Shown: one piece after another, positions 52,101-63,899 of the stretch | Numbering within the stretch: position 1 is the stretch's first letter | How the letters are laid out: each line of letters begins with the position of its first letter | NCBI GenBank assembly: GCA_029834535.1 | Contig: JAQMWT010000297.1 | Location: forward strand, 62,001-126,000 | DNA from: Chrysophaeum taylorii | Lineage: Eukaryota; Sar; Pelagophyceae; Pelagomonadales; Pelagomonadaceae | Length of the DNA stretch: 64,000 nt | Reading direction: 5' to 3' | Translations under genes and position numbers: made by a program | Notes under the pieces: generated by a model | Database searches by the model: none | What the model saw: the letters and a program-made list of their open reading frames with translations, nothing else | Told to the model about the DNA's origin: nothing

Positions 52101-55100
52101 CGGTCCTCCGGTGCGCCTCGATAAAAACGAACATCGGTCACCTCGAGGGCGCCTCGGGCCTCGCCGGCCTGATAAAGGCTGCCCTCGTCCTCTGGCGCCC
52201 CGAGAACCAAGCGCCCCGCTCGCTCCACTTTAAGACGCCCAACGCCCACGTCCCCTGGGAACGCCTCGAGCTCGCGGTCCTCGCGGCCGCCGAGCCCCTG
52301 AGCGCCGACCCCGCCGCGGCCGTCGGCGTCAGCAGCTTTGGTTTTGGCGGCGCCCTCGGCCACGTGTCCCTCCGACGGTGTGGTGGTGGCCGAGGGAAAG
52401 AAGAGGGGGCTGCGACGAAGCGGGGTTCTGGTGGCGCGTGGGTGCCGCTGGCGGCGCACTCGGGCGCGGCCCTCGAGGCGACGGCCGCACGTCTCGCCAA
52501 GTGGGCGCGCAACGACGACGAGAATCGCGACGTCGGCACCATCGCGGAAGCGGCGTGCGCGCGGCTCGGCCTCGCCGACGCCAAGAGCCGGCCCTTCCGC
52601 GCGGCCGCGCTCGTCGCGGCGGGCGACGGGCCGCGCGATCTCGCCGCGCGCCTCGACGACATCGCCGCCGCCGCCGCCGCCGCCAAGACGTCGCCTCCCG
52701 CCGGAGCGGCGGCGGCGGCGGCGCCGCCGCCGCCCAAGGTGGCCCTGGTGTTCACGGGGCAGGGCGCCGCCTACCCGGGTATGGGCCGCCAGCTCTACGA
52801 CCGCATCCCCGCCTTCAAGACGGCCTTCGACGAGTGCGCGGCGCACCTCGCGCCGCACCTGGGGGGTCGCGAGCGCCTCGATCTGGCCGTGCTGGGCGAC
52901 GACCCCGGAGCGCGCCAGCTCCTGGAGGACGCGGCCGTCGGCCAGCCCGCGCTGTTCGCGTTCGAGGTGGCGCTGGCCAGGACCCTCGAGGCCACCCTCG
53001 GCCTCAAGCCCGCGGCCGTGTGCGGGCACTCGCTCGGCGAGATCGCGGCCATGACGGTGGCGGGAAGTTTACCGCTGGCGTCGGCGGCGGAGCTCGTGTG
53101 CGGGCGCGGCGCGGCCATGGCGAGCCTCGACGCGAGCGGCGGGATGGCAGCCGTGCGGGCCCCCGCAAGCGCCGTGGTGCCGGCGCTCGAGGGCGGGGTC
53201 CAGCTCGCCGCTGACAACTCGAGCCTCGGCTGCACGATTTCCGGTCCCGAGGTGGCCCTCGAGGCGGTGCTCGAGAAGCTGGCGCCGGCCTACAAGACGA
53301 AACGCCTCGACGTTTCCACGGGCTTCCACTCGTGTTGCGTCGACGCGTGTCTGCCCGTGCTCCGAGACGTCGCCGGCGTCCCTGCCAAAATACCACCGCC
53401 AGAATGTCCCGTCTTCTCGACGCTCGACAGCCGCCGCCTCGAGACGCCGCCCGACGCGAGCTACTGGTGCGCGCAGGCCCGCGGCACCGTCCGGTTCGCG
53501 GGCGCCGTCGCGACGATGCTCGCGACCCTCGAGGGAGGAGGTCGTCCCGCGGTCGTCGTCGAGGTCGGACCCTCGCCGCACCTCACGCCCCACGTCGCCG
53601 ACGTCGCCCGGACGGCGGCGACGGCCCTGGGAACCCTCCGCGGACCCAAGCACCGCGGCGCCGAGGTCGACGCGCTCAGCGCAACCGCGTCGGCCCTCTA
53701 CGGAGCTGGCTGCGACCTTCCCGCGACGACGGCTTTAACGGACTGCCGCGCGTGCCTTGCCTTGCCTCCCACGTCCTTCGTGTCCCCCGAACCCTGCTGG
53801 TTCTTCGAGGAGGAGGAGGAGGAGGAGCACGACGACGACGAGGAGGAGCCGAGTCATCATCACGATCCCCCCGGGGGCCGCGGACGGCGTCGCCTTCGCG
53901 GCCGCGTGGGCGCCCGCGCCCAAGCCCGAGCACCGCGGCACCTGGTCGCACGTGCTGCTGTTGCGCGACGGCAGCGCCGAGGCGCGCGAGGCGGCGCGGT
54001 GGCTGCGCACGGCGAGCGTCGTCACCGAGCTCCCGCTGGCGGCGGCGGCCAGCACGACGGCCCAGGCCTGGGACGCCGTCTTCTTCGCCGCCGGCTTGTC
54101 CGCGTCGTCGTCATCGTCGTCCGCGGCCGCGGCGGCGGAAAGGAGGGCCGCCGCCCCCCAGCAGCAGCAGCAGCAGCAGCAGAAGCGGTCGGCCGACGAG
54201 AAGACGCCCCTGCTCGGGTCCGGCGGCGGCGGGACGACGACGACGAGTACTACGAAACGCGCGGCGGCGGCGGCGGCCCCCGGACCTCGCGACCCAGCCG
54301 ATCGTCGAGCTCCAGGCAGCGCTGCGCGCGGCGCTCGGCGCGCCCGCCGCGCGCGCCCCCAAGCGCGTGGTGGTCGCGACGGGGGCCACGCCCCTGGGAG
54401 GCGCGCTGGCGGGTCTCGCGCGGTCGGCGCGCCGCGAGGCCGAGCTGTGCGCGCCGCACGTGGCCGTTCGCGTGCTCGAGGTCGACCGCCTCCCCCCCAA
54501 AGCGGCCGAGGCGCTCGCGCAGCTCGCCGACGACGACGTGCAGGTCGCGGGCCGCGAGGCGCGGGTGCGGCGCATCGTGAGCGTCGACGCGCCGCCCCGG
54601 CGCCAGGCGGCCGAGCGCCTCGCGGCGCGCGGCGCGGTGGCCGTGACGGGGGGCACGGGCGCCCTCGGCCTCGTGACGGCCGAATACCTCGTCCGCCGCG
54701 GCGCGACGCGAATCGTGTTGATATCGCGGTCGGGCCGAGCGCGCCCGGCCGACGCGCCGCTGCGCGAGGCCCTCGACCGCGCGGCCCTCGAGGGCCGCGC
54801 GACCGTCGAGATCGCGAGGCTCGACCTGGCCGACGCGCGAGCGGTCGAGAGGTTCGCCGCGGCCCGCGGAGCGAGTCTCGCGGGCCTCGTGCACGCCGCG
54901 GGCGTGGCCAACGACGGCGCGCTGGCGTCGCGCACGGCCCAGACCCTCGAAGGGGCGCTCGCGCCCAAGGTTTTGGGAGCGATGCGCCTCGCGGCCGCCC
55001 TCGACGCCGCGCGCGCGAACGAGCCCCTCGGCTTTGAGCTCTACTTTTCGTCGACGACGGCCCTTCTCGGAAACGCGGGCCAGACGGACTACGGCGCGGC

Positions 55101-58100
55101 CAACGCGGCCCTCGACGCCTTTGTGGCCGACCGCGCGCGCCGCCGCCGCGGCGTCCTCTCGGTCCAGTGGGGGCCGTGGGCCGGCCACGGCATGGCGGCC
55201 GCCGCCAACCTCGTCGCCTCGGAGCAGGCCCCCTACGTCCCTCTCGACCCGGCCGCGGCGGCGGACTACCTCGACCGCGCCCTCGGGGCGGCGACGGCGA
55301 CGACCCGCGCGCTCGCGGTGACGCGCTTCGACTGGGACATGCTGGCCAGGGCGGCGCGCGCCTCGCCCCTCCTGCGACGCGCGGTCGGCGGCATCCTCCC
55401 TCGCGCGGACCAAAACAAGTCGTGCGCCGTCGTTGCCAGGAAGAAGCGCGCGGCGGCGAGCGTCGAAGCCGAGGTTGTGCGGATCGTGGCCGCCCACGTC
55501 TCGGATTCGGCGGCGTCCCTCTCGGCGGCGACGCCCCTCGCGACCCTCGCGTTGGATTCGCTGGAGGTGATGGCCATCGTCCGCGACCTCAACGCGGCGA
55601 CGGGCGCCTCGTTCGGCGTCGTCGACCTCCTGTCGGCCGCGACGATCGGCGACCTCGTCGCGGCATGCCCCCGCCTCGAGGTCGAGGCGACGAGGCTGAC
55701 GGCGGCCGCGGCGGCGAAGGCCTTCTCGGCGGACGACGTGGTGAAAGTCGTCGAGAGGCACGCGCGCACCACCGATAACCTCGAGCCCGCGACCCTCCTC
55801 GCCACCCTCGCCTTGGATTCGCTCGAGGTGATGGCCATCGTCCGCGACCTCAACGCGGCCTCGGGCGCCTCGCTCGGCGTCGTTGACGTCCTCCGCGCGT
55901 CCTCCTTGGCAGACATCGCCGACATGGTCGACGCGCCGCCCTCGCGTACTTCTTCTACGACATCTTCTTCTTCGAGAAGAGCGAAGCCGTCGCCGCCGCC
56001 ACCTCGTGCGGCGGCGGCAAAGGCTGCTGCTTCATCCCGAGGGCCACAAATTCCGTCGTCGGCCCCGTCGGTCGAGGCGAGGATGCCCGCCGCCGCCGCC
56101 GCCGCCGCCACGAAAGAGGACCAGCTGGAGAAGGGCATCGCGCCCGTCGCGGCCGCGTGCGAGCTCAAGGAACCGAGCCTCGCGTACCGCGTGTACTTTA
56201 CCATCCTCGCCCACGTCGTCGGCACGCAGCTCTTGCTCTGGGGCATGTTGCCGGTCGCGTGGATCGAGCTGGCCGTCCCGCTCCGGTTCAAGCTGAGGCC
56301 CAAGATCGCACTCATCCACGCGCTCCAGGACTACCGCTCGTGCGAATGGGTCCAGCTGATGCTCCCGAGGCCGACGGCAGCGTACCCCGGCATCCCGGAT
56401 GACTGGATGCGGCACGACGGCTCGCTCGACGCGACGTCGTCGCCGTTCCCCGACGTCTCGTGCGCCTGGTGGGCGCGCTTCTGCGCCGAGCTGTGTTCGA
56501 CCCTCGTCTGGTACTTGTTCGTCTGGTCGATCGGGTGCCACGTCGCGATCGTCGTCTCGAAGTGGCTCATCGTCGGGAGATATCGCGCGGGCGTCTTTCC
56601 GATCTGGGCCTCGACGGCCGGCTGGCGATCGGCCCTCTTTCTCAACGCGGTCAGCTGTTCTTTTTACAAGCTGTGGAGCGCCCCCGACGACTGGCTCCCG
56701 AGCTTTGTGATAGCCCACTTTTTGCGTCTTCTCGGCGCCAAAATCGGCCGCCGCGTCTCGATGAGCCAGTGCCCGATCCCCGACTACGCGGGCTTCGACC
56801 TGCTCTTCGTCGGCGACGGAGCCGTGTTGGACACGGGCGCGCGCGTCCACCCGGTCACGCTGACGTCGACCTGCGTCGTCACGCACGGCCACGTCCGCAT
56901 CGGAAAGCGCGCGCGCGTGGGCGTCGTCGCCGAAGTCCGCCACGGCGCCCACGTCTCGGACGACGCCGTCGTCTGCGCCGGCGCCGGGACCATGGGCTTC
57001 GTGCCCCCCGGCGGCTACGCGCTCTCGGGAAACGTGGTGCTCCCCGCCGGTGCAAAGGTCCCCGCGGGCGCCACCGACACGAGAATTCGCGTCGCCCACA
57101 ACACGTACGGCGACCAGTACCTCTTGTACTCGTTCGTCCCCGTCGTGAGCTACCTGATTCTCCTGCCGGCGTGTCTGTGGGTCGCCGTCTTCGGCCTCAC
57201 GGTCCTCATGCGCCTCGCCATCGCGACCCACGCCCTCGGACCCCTGGCGCTCATGGTCCTCCACGTTGGCCTCATCATCGGGTCGCTCACGGTGACGCCC
57301 ATCGGCGTCCTCGTCGTGGCGCGTGTCGCGCGCCTCGTCCTCTACGGACCCCGCGGCGCGCGCGACCTCGGACCCCAGGTCCGCCTCACCCAGAGCTTTG
57401 TCCTCGCTCATACCCTCGTCGATCGCTGGTCACACCTCGCCGACACCTTTTTTTCGACGCTTCTGTTGTATTCGGGCGGCATGAACTGGATCTGGCGCTG
57501 CGTCGGAATGAAAATCAACGGAGGCGGCGTCATCCTCTCGGAGCAAATCACGAACCACGGCCTCATGGACCTCGTCCAAGTCGGCCGCGGCTCGTACCTC
57601 GCCGCGCGAACGGCGATCACGACGGCCGACGTCGACTTGCGCCGCGGCATCGTCCGCCTCAAGCCCGTCGAGATCGGACGCGGCTGCTTCGTCGGACCCC
57701 TCACCGTCGTAATGCCCGGAACCACCATCGAGGACGGCGCCGCGACGGGCTCGTGCGCCGTCGTCGGCGAGCACACCCACGCCTCCTCGGGCCGCATCGC
57801 GATCGGCGACGGCGAACGGACCCTCACCTTGGCCTGGCGCCCGAAACCTCTCGACGCCTTTGCCGGCCGCGAGACGTGGTGGGTTTTCTACTCGACGATC
57901 CTCTTCTTCTTCCAGTCGATCTTCATCAGAATCGTCGCCATCCTCCCCTCGTGGTGCCTCTTGCTCACGGGCCTCGAGACGGCCAGACGCTACGGCTTTG
58001 CCCCGCGCGACGACGACGCGCGAGTCCGAGCCGTGTCTCGCATGCTCAGCCCCGAACTCGGCGCCTGGCTCCTCGTCGCCAACGCGCTCCAATTCGCCCT

Positions 58101-58863
58101 CTTCGTCCTCGTCCTCTTCACCATTTCCCTCCATTCGGTCATACCCTTCCGCGCCCTCGCCCACGTCGCCGTCAAGTGGGCCCTCATGGGCAAGGTCGAG
58201 GACGACGGCACGCACTTTCCTCTCCGCGGACGCAGACACGTCGCCTGGTGCGTCACAATCCAGTTTGGACGCATCCCAGCAATCCCCAAGGGAGTCCGCT
58301 TCCTCTGGGAGTACGTCAACGCCTACGCCACGGCCCTCGGCGCAAAGCTCGGCAAGAACGCCCGCCTCTACCCCGAACCAGAAATTACCCAGGCCTTTCC
58401 CGAAGCCGACGTCCTCGAGTTTGGCGACGACGTCAAATTCGGCGCCCACATATACGGCCACGACTTCTCCAACATGAGCCTCCGCTTTCGCCGGACCTCG
58501 GCCGCCGACGGCTGCAACGCCCCCGACGCCTGGCAGACCCAGGTCCTCCCGGGCTCGAATCTCCCGCCCGGCACGACCTTCAACAACGTCGGCCGGTCGG
58601 TCGTCTTCGCCGGCCTCATCTCCGAACCGCACAAGCTCTGGGCCGGCAACCCCGTCCGGGTTCAAGGTATCTGTGGTGGTGGTGGTGGTGGTGGTGGTGG
58701 TGGTGGCGACGACGACGACGACGACGCTAATGCTTCCCCCGGCCTCTTCTCTGTGCGCGACGACAAGAAAAAGTACGGTGGTATTTCGGCCGTTTCGGCC
58801 GCCGCTGCCTTCCGAGGAGGAGGAGGATCGGGGGATTTCCACTCCCGCCGCCACAACCTCTAG
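47078..58863 (+). CDS. Multimodular type I polyketide synthase fused to a membrane hexapeptide-repeat domain
   Basis: About 3,900 residues without introns. The frame opens at a TTG (47027); the first ATG is 47078. Domains in order: acyl-AMP ligase 47.3-48.95 kb (YYTSGTSGRPKGV, GWFRTGDL, TGSGKVAKAQL). KR1 49.1-50.5 kb (GGTGGLG, Ser in FSSIYG, HYGAANAF). Two ACPs 50.56-51.06 kb (GLSSVH, GMTSVH). KS 51.1-52.4 kb (NTACSSSL, EAHGTGT, KTNIGHLEG). AT 52.7-53.8 kb (GHSLGE; GFHS, malonyl-like). KR2 53.9-55.4 kb (GGTGALG, DYGAANAALD). Two nearly identical ACPs 55.45-55.93 kb (LALDSLEVMAI twice). Then about 840 residues with several membrane segments and left-handed beta-helix repeats, like the C-terminal domain of Pls-type bacterial synthetases. 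No thioesterase or reductase release domain. The frame shifts by one base near 53.85 and 54.28 kb. Product unknown. Confidence 0.92.
53815..53885 (+). other. First frame change in the PKS gene
   Basis: AT sequence ends in one frame (PEPCWFFEE) and KR2 begins in the next (VAFAAAWAPAP). The interval holds GAG/GAC triplets and a run of six C followed by five G (53867-53877), a likely site for an indel error. Confidence 0.7.
54240..54290 (+). other. Second frame change in the PKS gene
   Basis: After a Gln run and a GCG run, KR2 sequence resumes in the third frame (ATQPIVELQAALRA). A five-C run (54277-54281) is the likely point. Both changes have the same sense: one extra base, or a missing two. 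Confidence 0.7.
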
Positions 58864-59732
58864 ACGAACGAATTTTTTTTCCGACTGCCAAGAGGAACGA
58901 TTTTTTTTCCGGCTGCCAGGAGGAAGAAGTTTCCGACCTCCCTCGATCTCGCCGATGTGGTCTCGTTGCGTTCGGACCACGCGACTTAACGAACGCGAAG
59001 AACGAAACGAAGTCCCACTCCTTTACCTCGTCGACTCGCCATTTTCTTTCCGCGCCACCTCGACTGCTGCTTGGCTGCTTGGCATCAAGCGCGCAATTTT
59101 TCGGCGTTCCTACCTTTTTTAGCCTAGTGTAATAGTAATGAACAAGTGCGCAAGCGCAAAGTCCTTTTTTTTTTTTGTCGCGAGCTCGAAAGTCGCACTA
59201 CTATTCCTGCTGGGCTTTTCGCGCCGCGTTTTTACCGGGTGCCCACCCACGCGTGCACGCTCTTATTTGCAACGTGTCGTTGTCTCGTGCTATTCTCGCT
59301 GGCTGTATAATAATAACACTTTCTACTCTCGTTTTTTTTGTGCGATAAGGCCAGCGTCAGGAGATATTAATGATGATTCTCGCGAACGAACCAACGAAGG
59401 AGAACGAACGAACGAAGGAGAACGAACGAACGGGGTACTACGCCGCGAATCCTTAAGTCGGCGACGTCAACGCGGAAAAGGCCAGTGTTGATGTCGCGAT
59501 GATCCATCATCGTACACCACTGCGAAGATGCATCATCCTACGAGCGTACCACTGTAGTCCCCACGTGCTCCGAACTGTAGTGGCCGCGATTCCGAACTCG
59601 CACACCCATTTCGGATAGGAAACAACCAAGAGGGAGTGCGACAACGAAAATGTGTCGGCAACGAGAGAAAAAAAAAAGATAACGCATCGACCACCAGCCA
59701 TATTGATGCGAAGACGAGCTGGGAGCGTATAT

Positions 59733-59763
<31 letters not shown>

Positions 59764-60431
59764 CAACGCATCAAGTGGTTCTTCGCCTCGGGAAAGCTGG
59801 AGGATGCCAAAGGCCCCGGCGATCACGCTGAGCTTTTGGTCAACTTTGCAGGAGGCTCGGCTCCGCGACGACCAAAGAAGGAGGGACGCGACGCTCTGAA
59901 GACGACGACAGGTGCCGCATCGTGATTAGAGAACCCTTCGCGACTCGCCAATCTCCGGCCCACGTGATGATCGGCGCCGCAAGCACGCAGCCACCAGAAC
60001 CGGAATGGCGCGACGACGACACCCTACGTTTCCACTCGCGGCGGTATCGTGCTCCCGTCGGAGTATCACGCAAGACAAAGCAGGGCCGCCGTCGTCGACG
60101 CTCCGCGATGATAAGAACAAGCACGATAGATGACGCAACTGATCTGGGTTCGACTCTTGTTGGTTTGCTTTCATCTCAAGGCACAACAAACACGGACGGT
60201 CAAATTCGCAAGCTTTGAGGCATAAGCCGACCTTGCAATCGTAGGATGGCTCTTGCGCATGCTTGTCGACATCATGCTTGTTGACTTTCCGTTCGAGACT
60301 TGAGTGCTCATCAAGGTGAGCTCTCCGGCATGCGGCGAAAGTGGATGCCGCCGAGGTGCCACGACTCTTCCTTCGAGTTTATTTGTGAGTTGTCTAGGGC
60401 ATAGCTCCAACAGCCGCGGTTCTGCGAACTA
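58864..60431. other. Intergenic, nothing recognised
   Basis: About 1.57 kb after the PKS stop. It contains a tandem pair of GACTGCCAAGAGGAA-like units (58883-58925), GAACGAAC repeats (59383-59430) and a CGA run (59733-59761). No convincing gene. Confidence 0.4.
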
Positions 60432-60599
60432 ACTAGAGGCCAGCCCAATGCATGGGGCGTAGGCTAATCCCAGCGCCACGTTGGGTCACTGGGCGAGGAG
60501 ACGCGGGGGGTAGAAAGAGGGATTGAGGTCGTGTGAGAACTGAAATGGAGATGTGAGAACTATAATGGGGACGTGGTGCAGGGGTAACTGTCATAGCTT

Positions 60600-60705
60600 C
60601 CTCACACAGGTGCTGGAAAAGAAAGAAAAGGAAAAAGGGGTAAGTGAGGTCCTCACACAGGTGCTGGAAAAAGAAGAAAAGGAAAAAGGGGTAAGTGAGA
60701 TCCTC
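60600..60705 (+). repeat. 50-bp tandem duplication
   Basis: Two units starting CCTCACACAGGTGCTGGAAA, with the second ending near 60700 and a third partial start (CCTCACAGAGGAG) after it. Lies downstream of RNase H of the minus-strand Copia remnant, perhaps in its 3' LTR. Confidence 0.85.
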
Positions 60706-60777
60706 ACAGAGGAGAAGCTTGAAGAAAGACGTCACAGAGGCATTGTGGCAAGAAAACAGCAGAGATCAGGGCGAAGA

Positions 60778-61480
60778 TCACGAAGTGAGGTAAAGAGCGC
60801 GAAGCCGGAGGAAGGAAGGAGCTTCCGTACTGCGGGTGAAAATGTCGCTAAGATTGTGAAGGCGGGGTATGTGTTTGAGATCAATGATGTGGTTGCGATG
60901 ATATTCGGCGGTACTGTAAAAGCGAATGTCAATATGGCGGGTGCGCCGTGTGAGACATTGGAGACGGACTTGGGTGACGGTGGTGCTATTATCATCATAC
61001 ATTGGGACGGTGTGACGAGGGAGATCAAAGTCATCACAAAAGTTTGAGAAACCAAGAGAGCTCAGCAGTAGCGGCGTAAAGAGCGAGCAATTCAGCTTCA
61101 AAAGAAGAGCGAGCAAGTAAGTACTGCGAGCGGGAGCAGTAGGCGATCATAGAGCCAGCAGAGAAAACAAAAAACAGCTGTGGAGTGGCGGTCATCAGGG
61201 TCGTCGGCCCAGCTGGAGTCGGAATAACCACAGAGACGAAGGGTAGAATCGCGACCAAGAACAAGGGCAAGATCGTGAGAGCCATTGAGACAACGTAGAG
61301 TAGATGGCGTGCCAAGCGTGCCAGTGGGTTTACCAGGATTGTGTGCAAAACGCGCACACTGATTGACGGACCAAGTGATATCAGCGAGTCATGATGGAGA
61401 TGAAGAGGACACAGCCAACAATACGGCGAAAAGGGATGCGTGCCATGAAGATGTGATCTGGAGAACCAGGAGCCGGACAA
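60778..61480 (-). pseudogene. Copia RNase H remnant
   Basis: FVFSAGSMIAYCSRSQYLLARSSFEAELLALYAATAELSWFLKLL is split into the frame ending at 61034. It continues as MYDDNSTTVTQ and TRHIDIRFYSTAEYHRNHIIDLKHI in the frame down to 60778. These match the RNase H landmarks (DN..A, RHIDIR, H..T). Frame changes show it is inactive. Confidence 0.8.
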
Positions 61481-61528
61481 ACAGCCGCAGAAAGATGAAG
61501 ACCTTTGGGAGCGGGAGTGAGTTCGGGT

Positions 61529-62300
61529 TTACTGTTGATGGAGCGATGTTCGGTAAGGATTCACGGATAGCATGGGATTGGTCAAGAGTGAGGGTTCTCC
61601 GAGGGCGAGCACGCGTGATGATGCAAGACCAACGTAAGAGGTGAGATCAAGATCATTGACGTCAGTGAAAGCGCGGAAACGGAGGAAAAAGGCTTGGTAA
61701 TGGCCAATGCAATGACGAGGGTGCGCCACAAGAAGATCATCAACGACCAGAACGAGAGATGTAGAAGGACGGTAGATTGAGCACGAGCTTGTAATGGCAA
61801 GTGTCACCAGATCCGCGGACGAAGCCACAGTCATTGACGAGAAAGCGTGCCAAATAAAGCCACTAATTACGACAAGCTGTTTGCAACCATACCAAGAGCG
61901 ACGGAGCTTGTAAACGATTTTGGAACCATCGGTGGGTAGTGGGGAGCTTGAATAAAGGCGGACTGACATCCAACTGTGTGCAAATCCAGTCATGAACAGC
62001 GACAAGGTTAGAAAGAAACGGATCGTGACGATGTTGGCAACCGGTGACGATGTTGGCACCGGTGAGTAGGTGTCATGATCAATGCCGTGAACCTGCGTGT
62101 AACCGCGGACAACGAGGCGAGCCTTGTACGATTTGAAGCGGCCAGAGTCACACTTCTTGCGGAGGATCCACTTGAGAGTACAAATGTTGCCAGAAAACGT
62201 CGAAGGAAGGCGCACAATCCCAGCAACCAAGCTGACCAAGAGAGCTGTATTCGTTAGCGATGGCTTGCAACCAGCCAGGACGCTCAGGATTGGTCGGAGC
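61529..62300 (-). pseudogene. Copia reverse transcriptase remnant
   Basis: LKWILRKKCDSGRFKSYKARLVVRGYTQVHGIDHDTYSPV starts the RT domain. LRRSWYGCKQ stands for the usual LYGLKQ box, and VLVVDDLLVA for the catalytic YVDD box. The frame 61529-62239 is nearly intact through the domain, with substitutions at key places (Val for Tyr before DD), so it is probably dead. Confidence 0.85.
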
Positions 62301-62492
62301 TAAAGCTTCACGTAAATGGAAGTAATAGTAGTTTCGTCAAGGTAATACGAGAGAGATTTCTTCAGAAGCAGAGTAATAAACGTGTGCATGGGGATCAACA
62401 AGGGTGTTAGCTAAACAAAGGGGAAGGAAGACACAATGAACTAACAAATGAAAGCTAACAGAAGAGACATACAAGAGTTACAGGGGGAAACA

Positions 62493-62696
62493 GATGGCCC
62501 GTATCGACATCAGAATGGCCCGTATCAACATCAGAATGGCCCGTATACAGAATGCCCGTATCGACATCAGAATGGCCCGTATCGACATCAGAATGGCCCG
62601 TATCAACATCAGAATGGCCCCGTATCAACATCAGAATGGCCCGTATCAACATCAGAATGGCCCGTATCAACATTAGAATGGCCCGTATCAACATTG
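62493..62696 (+). repeat. 21-bp minisatellite
   Basis: Nine full units of AATGGCCCGTATCRACATCAG plus one truncated unit. Units vary mainly at the R position, with one insertion of C. Lies between the RT and integrase remnants of the minus-strand Copia. Confidence 0.95.
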
Positions 62697-63021
62697 TGAC
62701 AGGATGAAACAGAATGGCCCGTAAAAAAAAAAAGTTTGTTGGTTGTTGCAACGCGCGTTGGTCGATTTGCGCGGTCGGCCCCGTTTGGCACGACTTTGTT
62801 TTGCACTTTCTGTTGTTTTCTCTCTTTTGCACTTTCAGTTGTTTTCTCTCGAGCTCGTAGAATGGTCGGTTCACGTGATGGGGTGATCAGTCCCAGTGAA
62901 ACCGGCGCATTCTCATCAAACAAGGGGCAAGGGGGCAACAGCGAACAAGGGGGCAACAGCGGAAGAACAGGTGACAATGGGGCAACGGTAGACGAGAGCT
63001 TGGAAGCGTGATTCGAGAAAG

Positions 63022-63700
63022 TCAGAACAACGTTGAAGTTCCTTCGGTGGTTGACATTGCAGGAAATCGGGTAAGTGAAACTGTCAGCAAAATCGAGGTC
63101 TGAAGAACGATAGCGACAAAAGTGCCTGGGATGACGTGCGTTAGACGATTGTTGCCACTGAGGATCGCAGCGGGGCAAAGATAGCGGAAACACAAGCTGG
63201 TACATATGATGGCGGTGTACCAGACGTCTGATGAGAACATGGCCTTTGGGCAGATATGTTGCATGGTGACCAGGGTATGACGATGGTCGGAGTCGACAGA
63301 ATCCAAAACAGGCGTAAACAGGTTTGATGCGAACGTGGGTGTTTGGCTTTTGTGGCGCGAGCAAGTTGCCATGAGCAAGACCGCGTCCTGTACGCGAAGA
63401 TGGAAGACTTCGGACGCGCCAGCGGTGTAAGGAACGAACACAGGTAGACCAGGCTGCTGTATGCCAGCCTGCTGTGACAGATAAGAAAGTGGCCCGTTTT
63501 CGCAGTCGCAAGAACGAAATTGCCATATGGGCCAACGTTGGAGGAGCAAGCGGCGAGCTTCGCTTGTCATACTCGAATAGGCTGCGGTAGAAGTTGGAGA
63601 CAGTGGCAAAACAGTTGTGGCACGTAAGAACGTTGCAGATAGCTTGCAGATAGCGTCGCGGGTGCTGAACACGGAATTCACGTCGATAGCAAAACCGAAT
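63022..63700 (-). pseudogene. Copia integrase remnant
   Basis: The minus strand shows, in one frame, GPLSYLSQQAGIQQPGLP, then VPYTAGASEVFHLRVQDAVLLM and KAMFSSDVWYTAIICTSLCF. These resemble the latter half of the Copia integrase core (GI....PYTP..NG..ER, then W..A...A.YL.NR). The catalytic residues are largely lost. Confidence 0.5.
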
Positions 63701-63899
63701 TTTAAAGGTCAGAAAAACGGCGAAAAAGTGCGTGAAGGAGAACCACAAATCACACAGCAAAGAAGCGTCTGTCCAGGATCCCGAAGATGAGCGATCCAAC
63801 CACATAGGAAGCACGAAAACTGCGCACGCGAAAAATTTAGAGGCACAGCTTAGTTGTGGCAGGTGAAATGTGCGATGGAACGTGATTCACTGGTTTTAC

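Larger units (their letters stand above)
60432..63815 (-). mobile_element. Decayed Copia retrotransposon of a second lineage
   Basis: On the minus strand the order is integrase traces (63.7-63.0 kb), reverse transcriptase (62.3-61.5 kb), then RNase H (61.5-60.8 kb), as in Ty1/copia. Its protein sequence is closer to ordinary Copia than to the large element. No LTR pair or target duplication was found, so borders are rough. Confidence 0.75.

Noticed and set aside
50056-52233. 725-codon plus-strand frame inside the PKS
   Set aside because: Arg/Gly-rich shadow of the ACP-KS coding frame; no domain.
50720-53029. 769-codon minus-strand frame across KS and AT
   Set aside because: Antisense shadow produced by codon bias; no protein-like features.
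53760-54290. An intron explaining the PKS frame changes
   Set aside because: The sequence between the two changes is itself coding-like (KR2 start) in the third frame, so a single intron cannot explain it; two one-base indels fit better.
56460-58730. 756-codon Arg/Pro-rich plus-strand frame
   Set aside because: Off-frame shadow of the C-terminal membrane domain.
60553-61047. 164-codon plus-strand frame rich in Lys and Glu
   Set aside because: Complement of the Copia RNase H remnant and of a 50-bp tandem repeat.
62493-62696. CRISPR-like array
   Set aside because: Units are adjacent with no unique spacers; it is a minisatellite.
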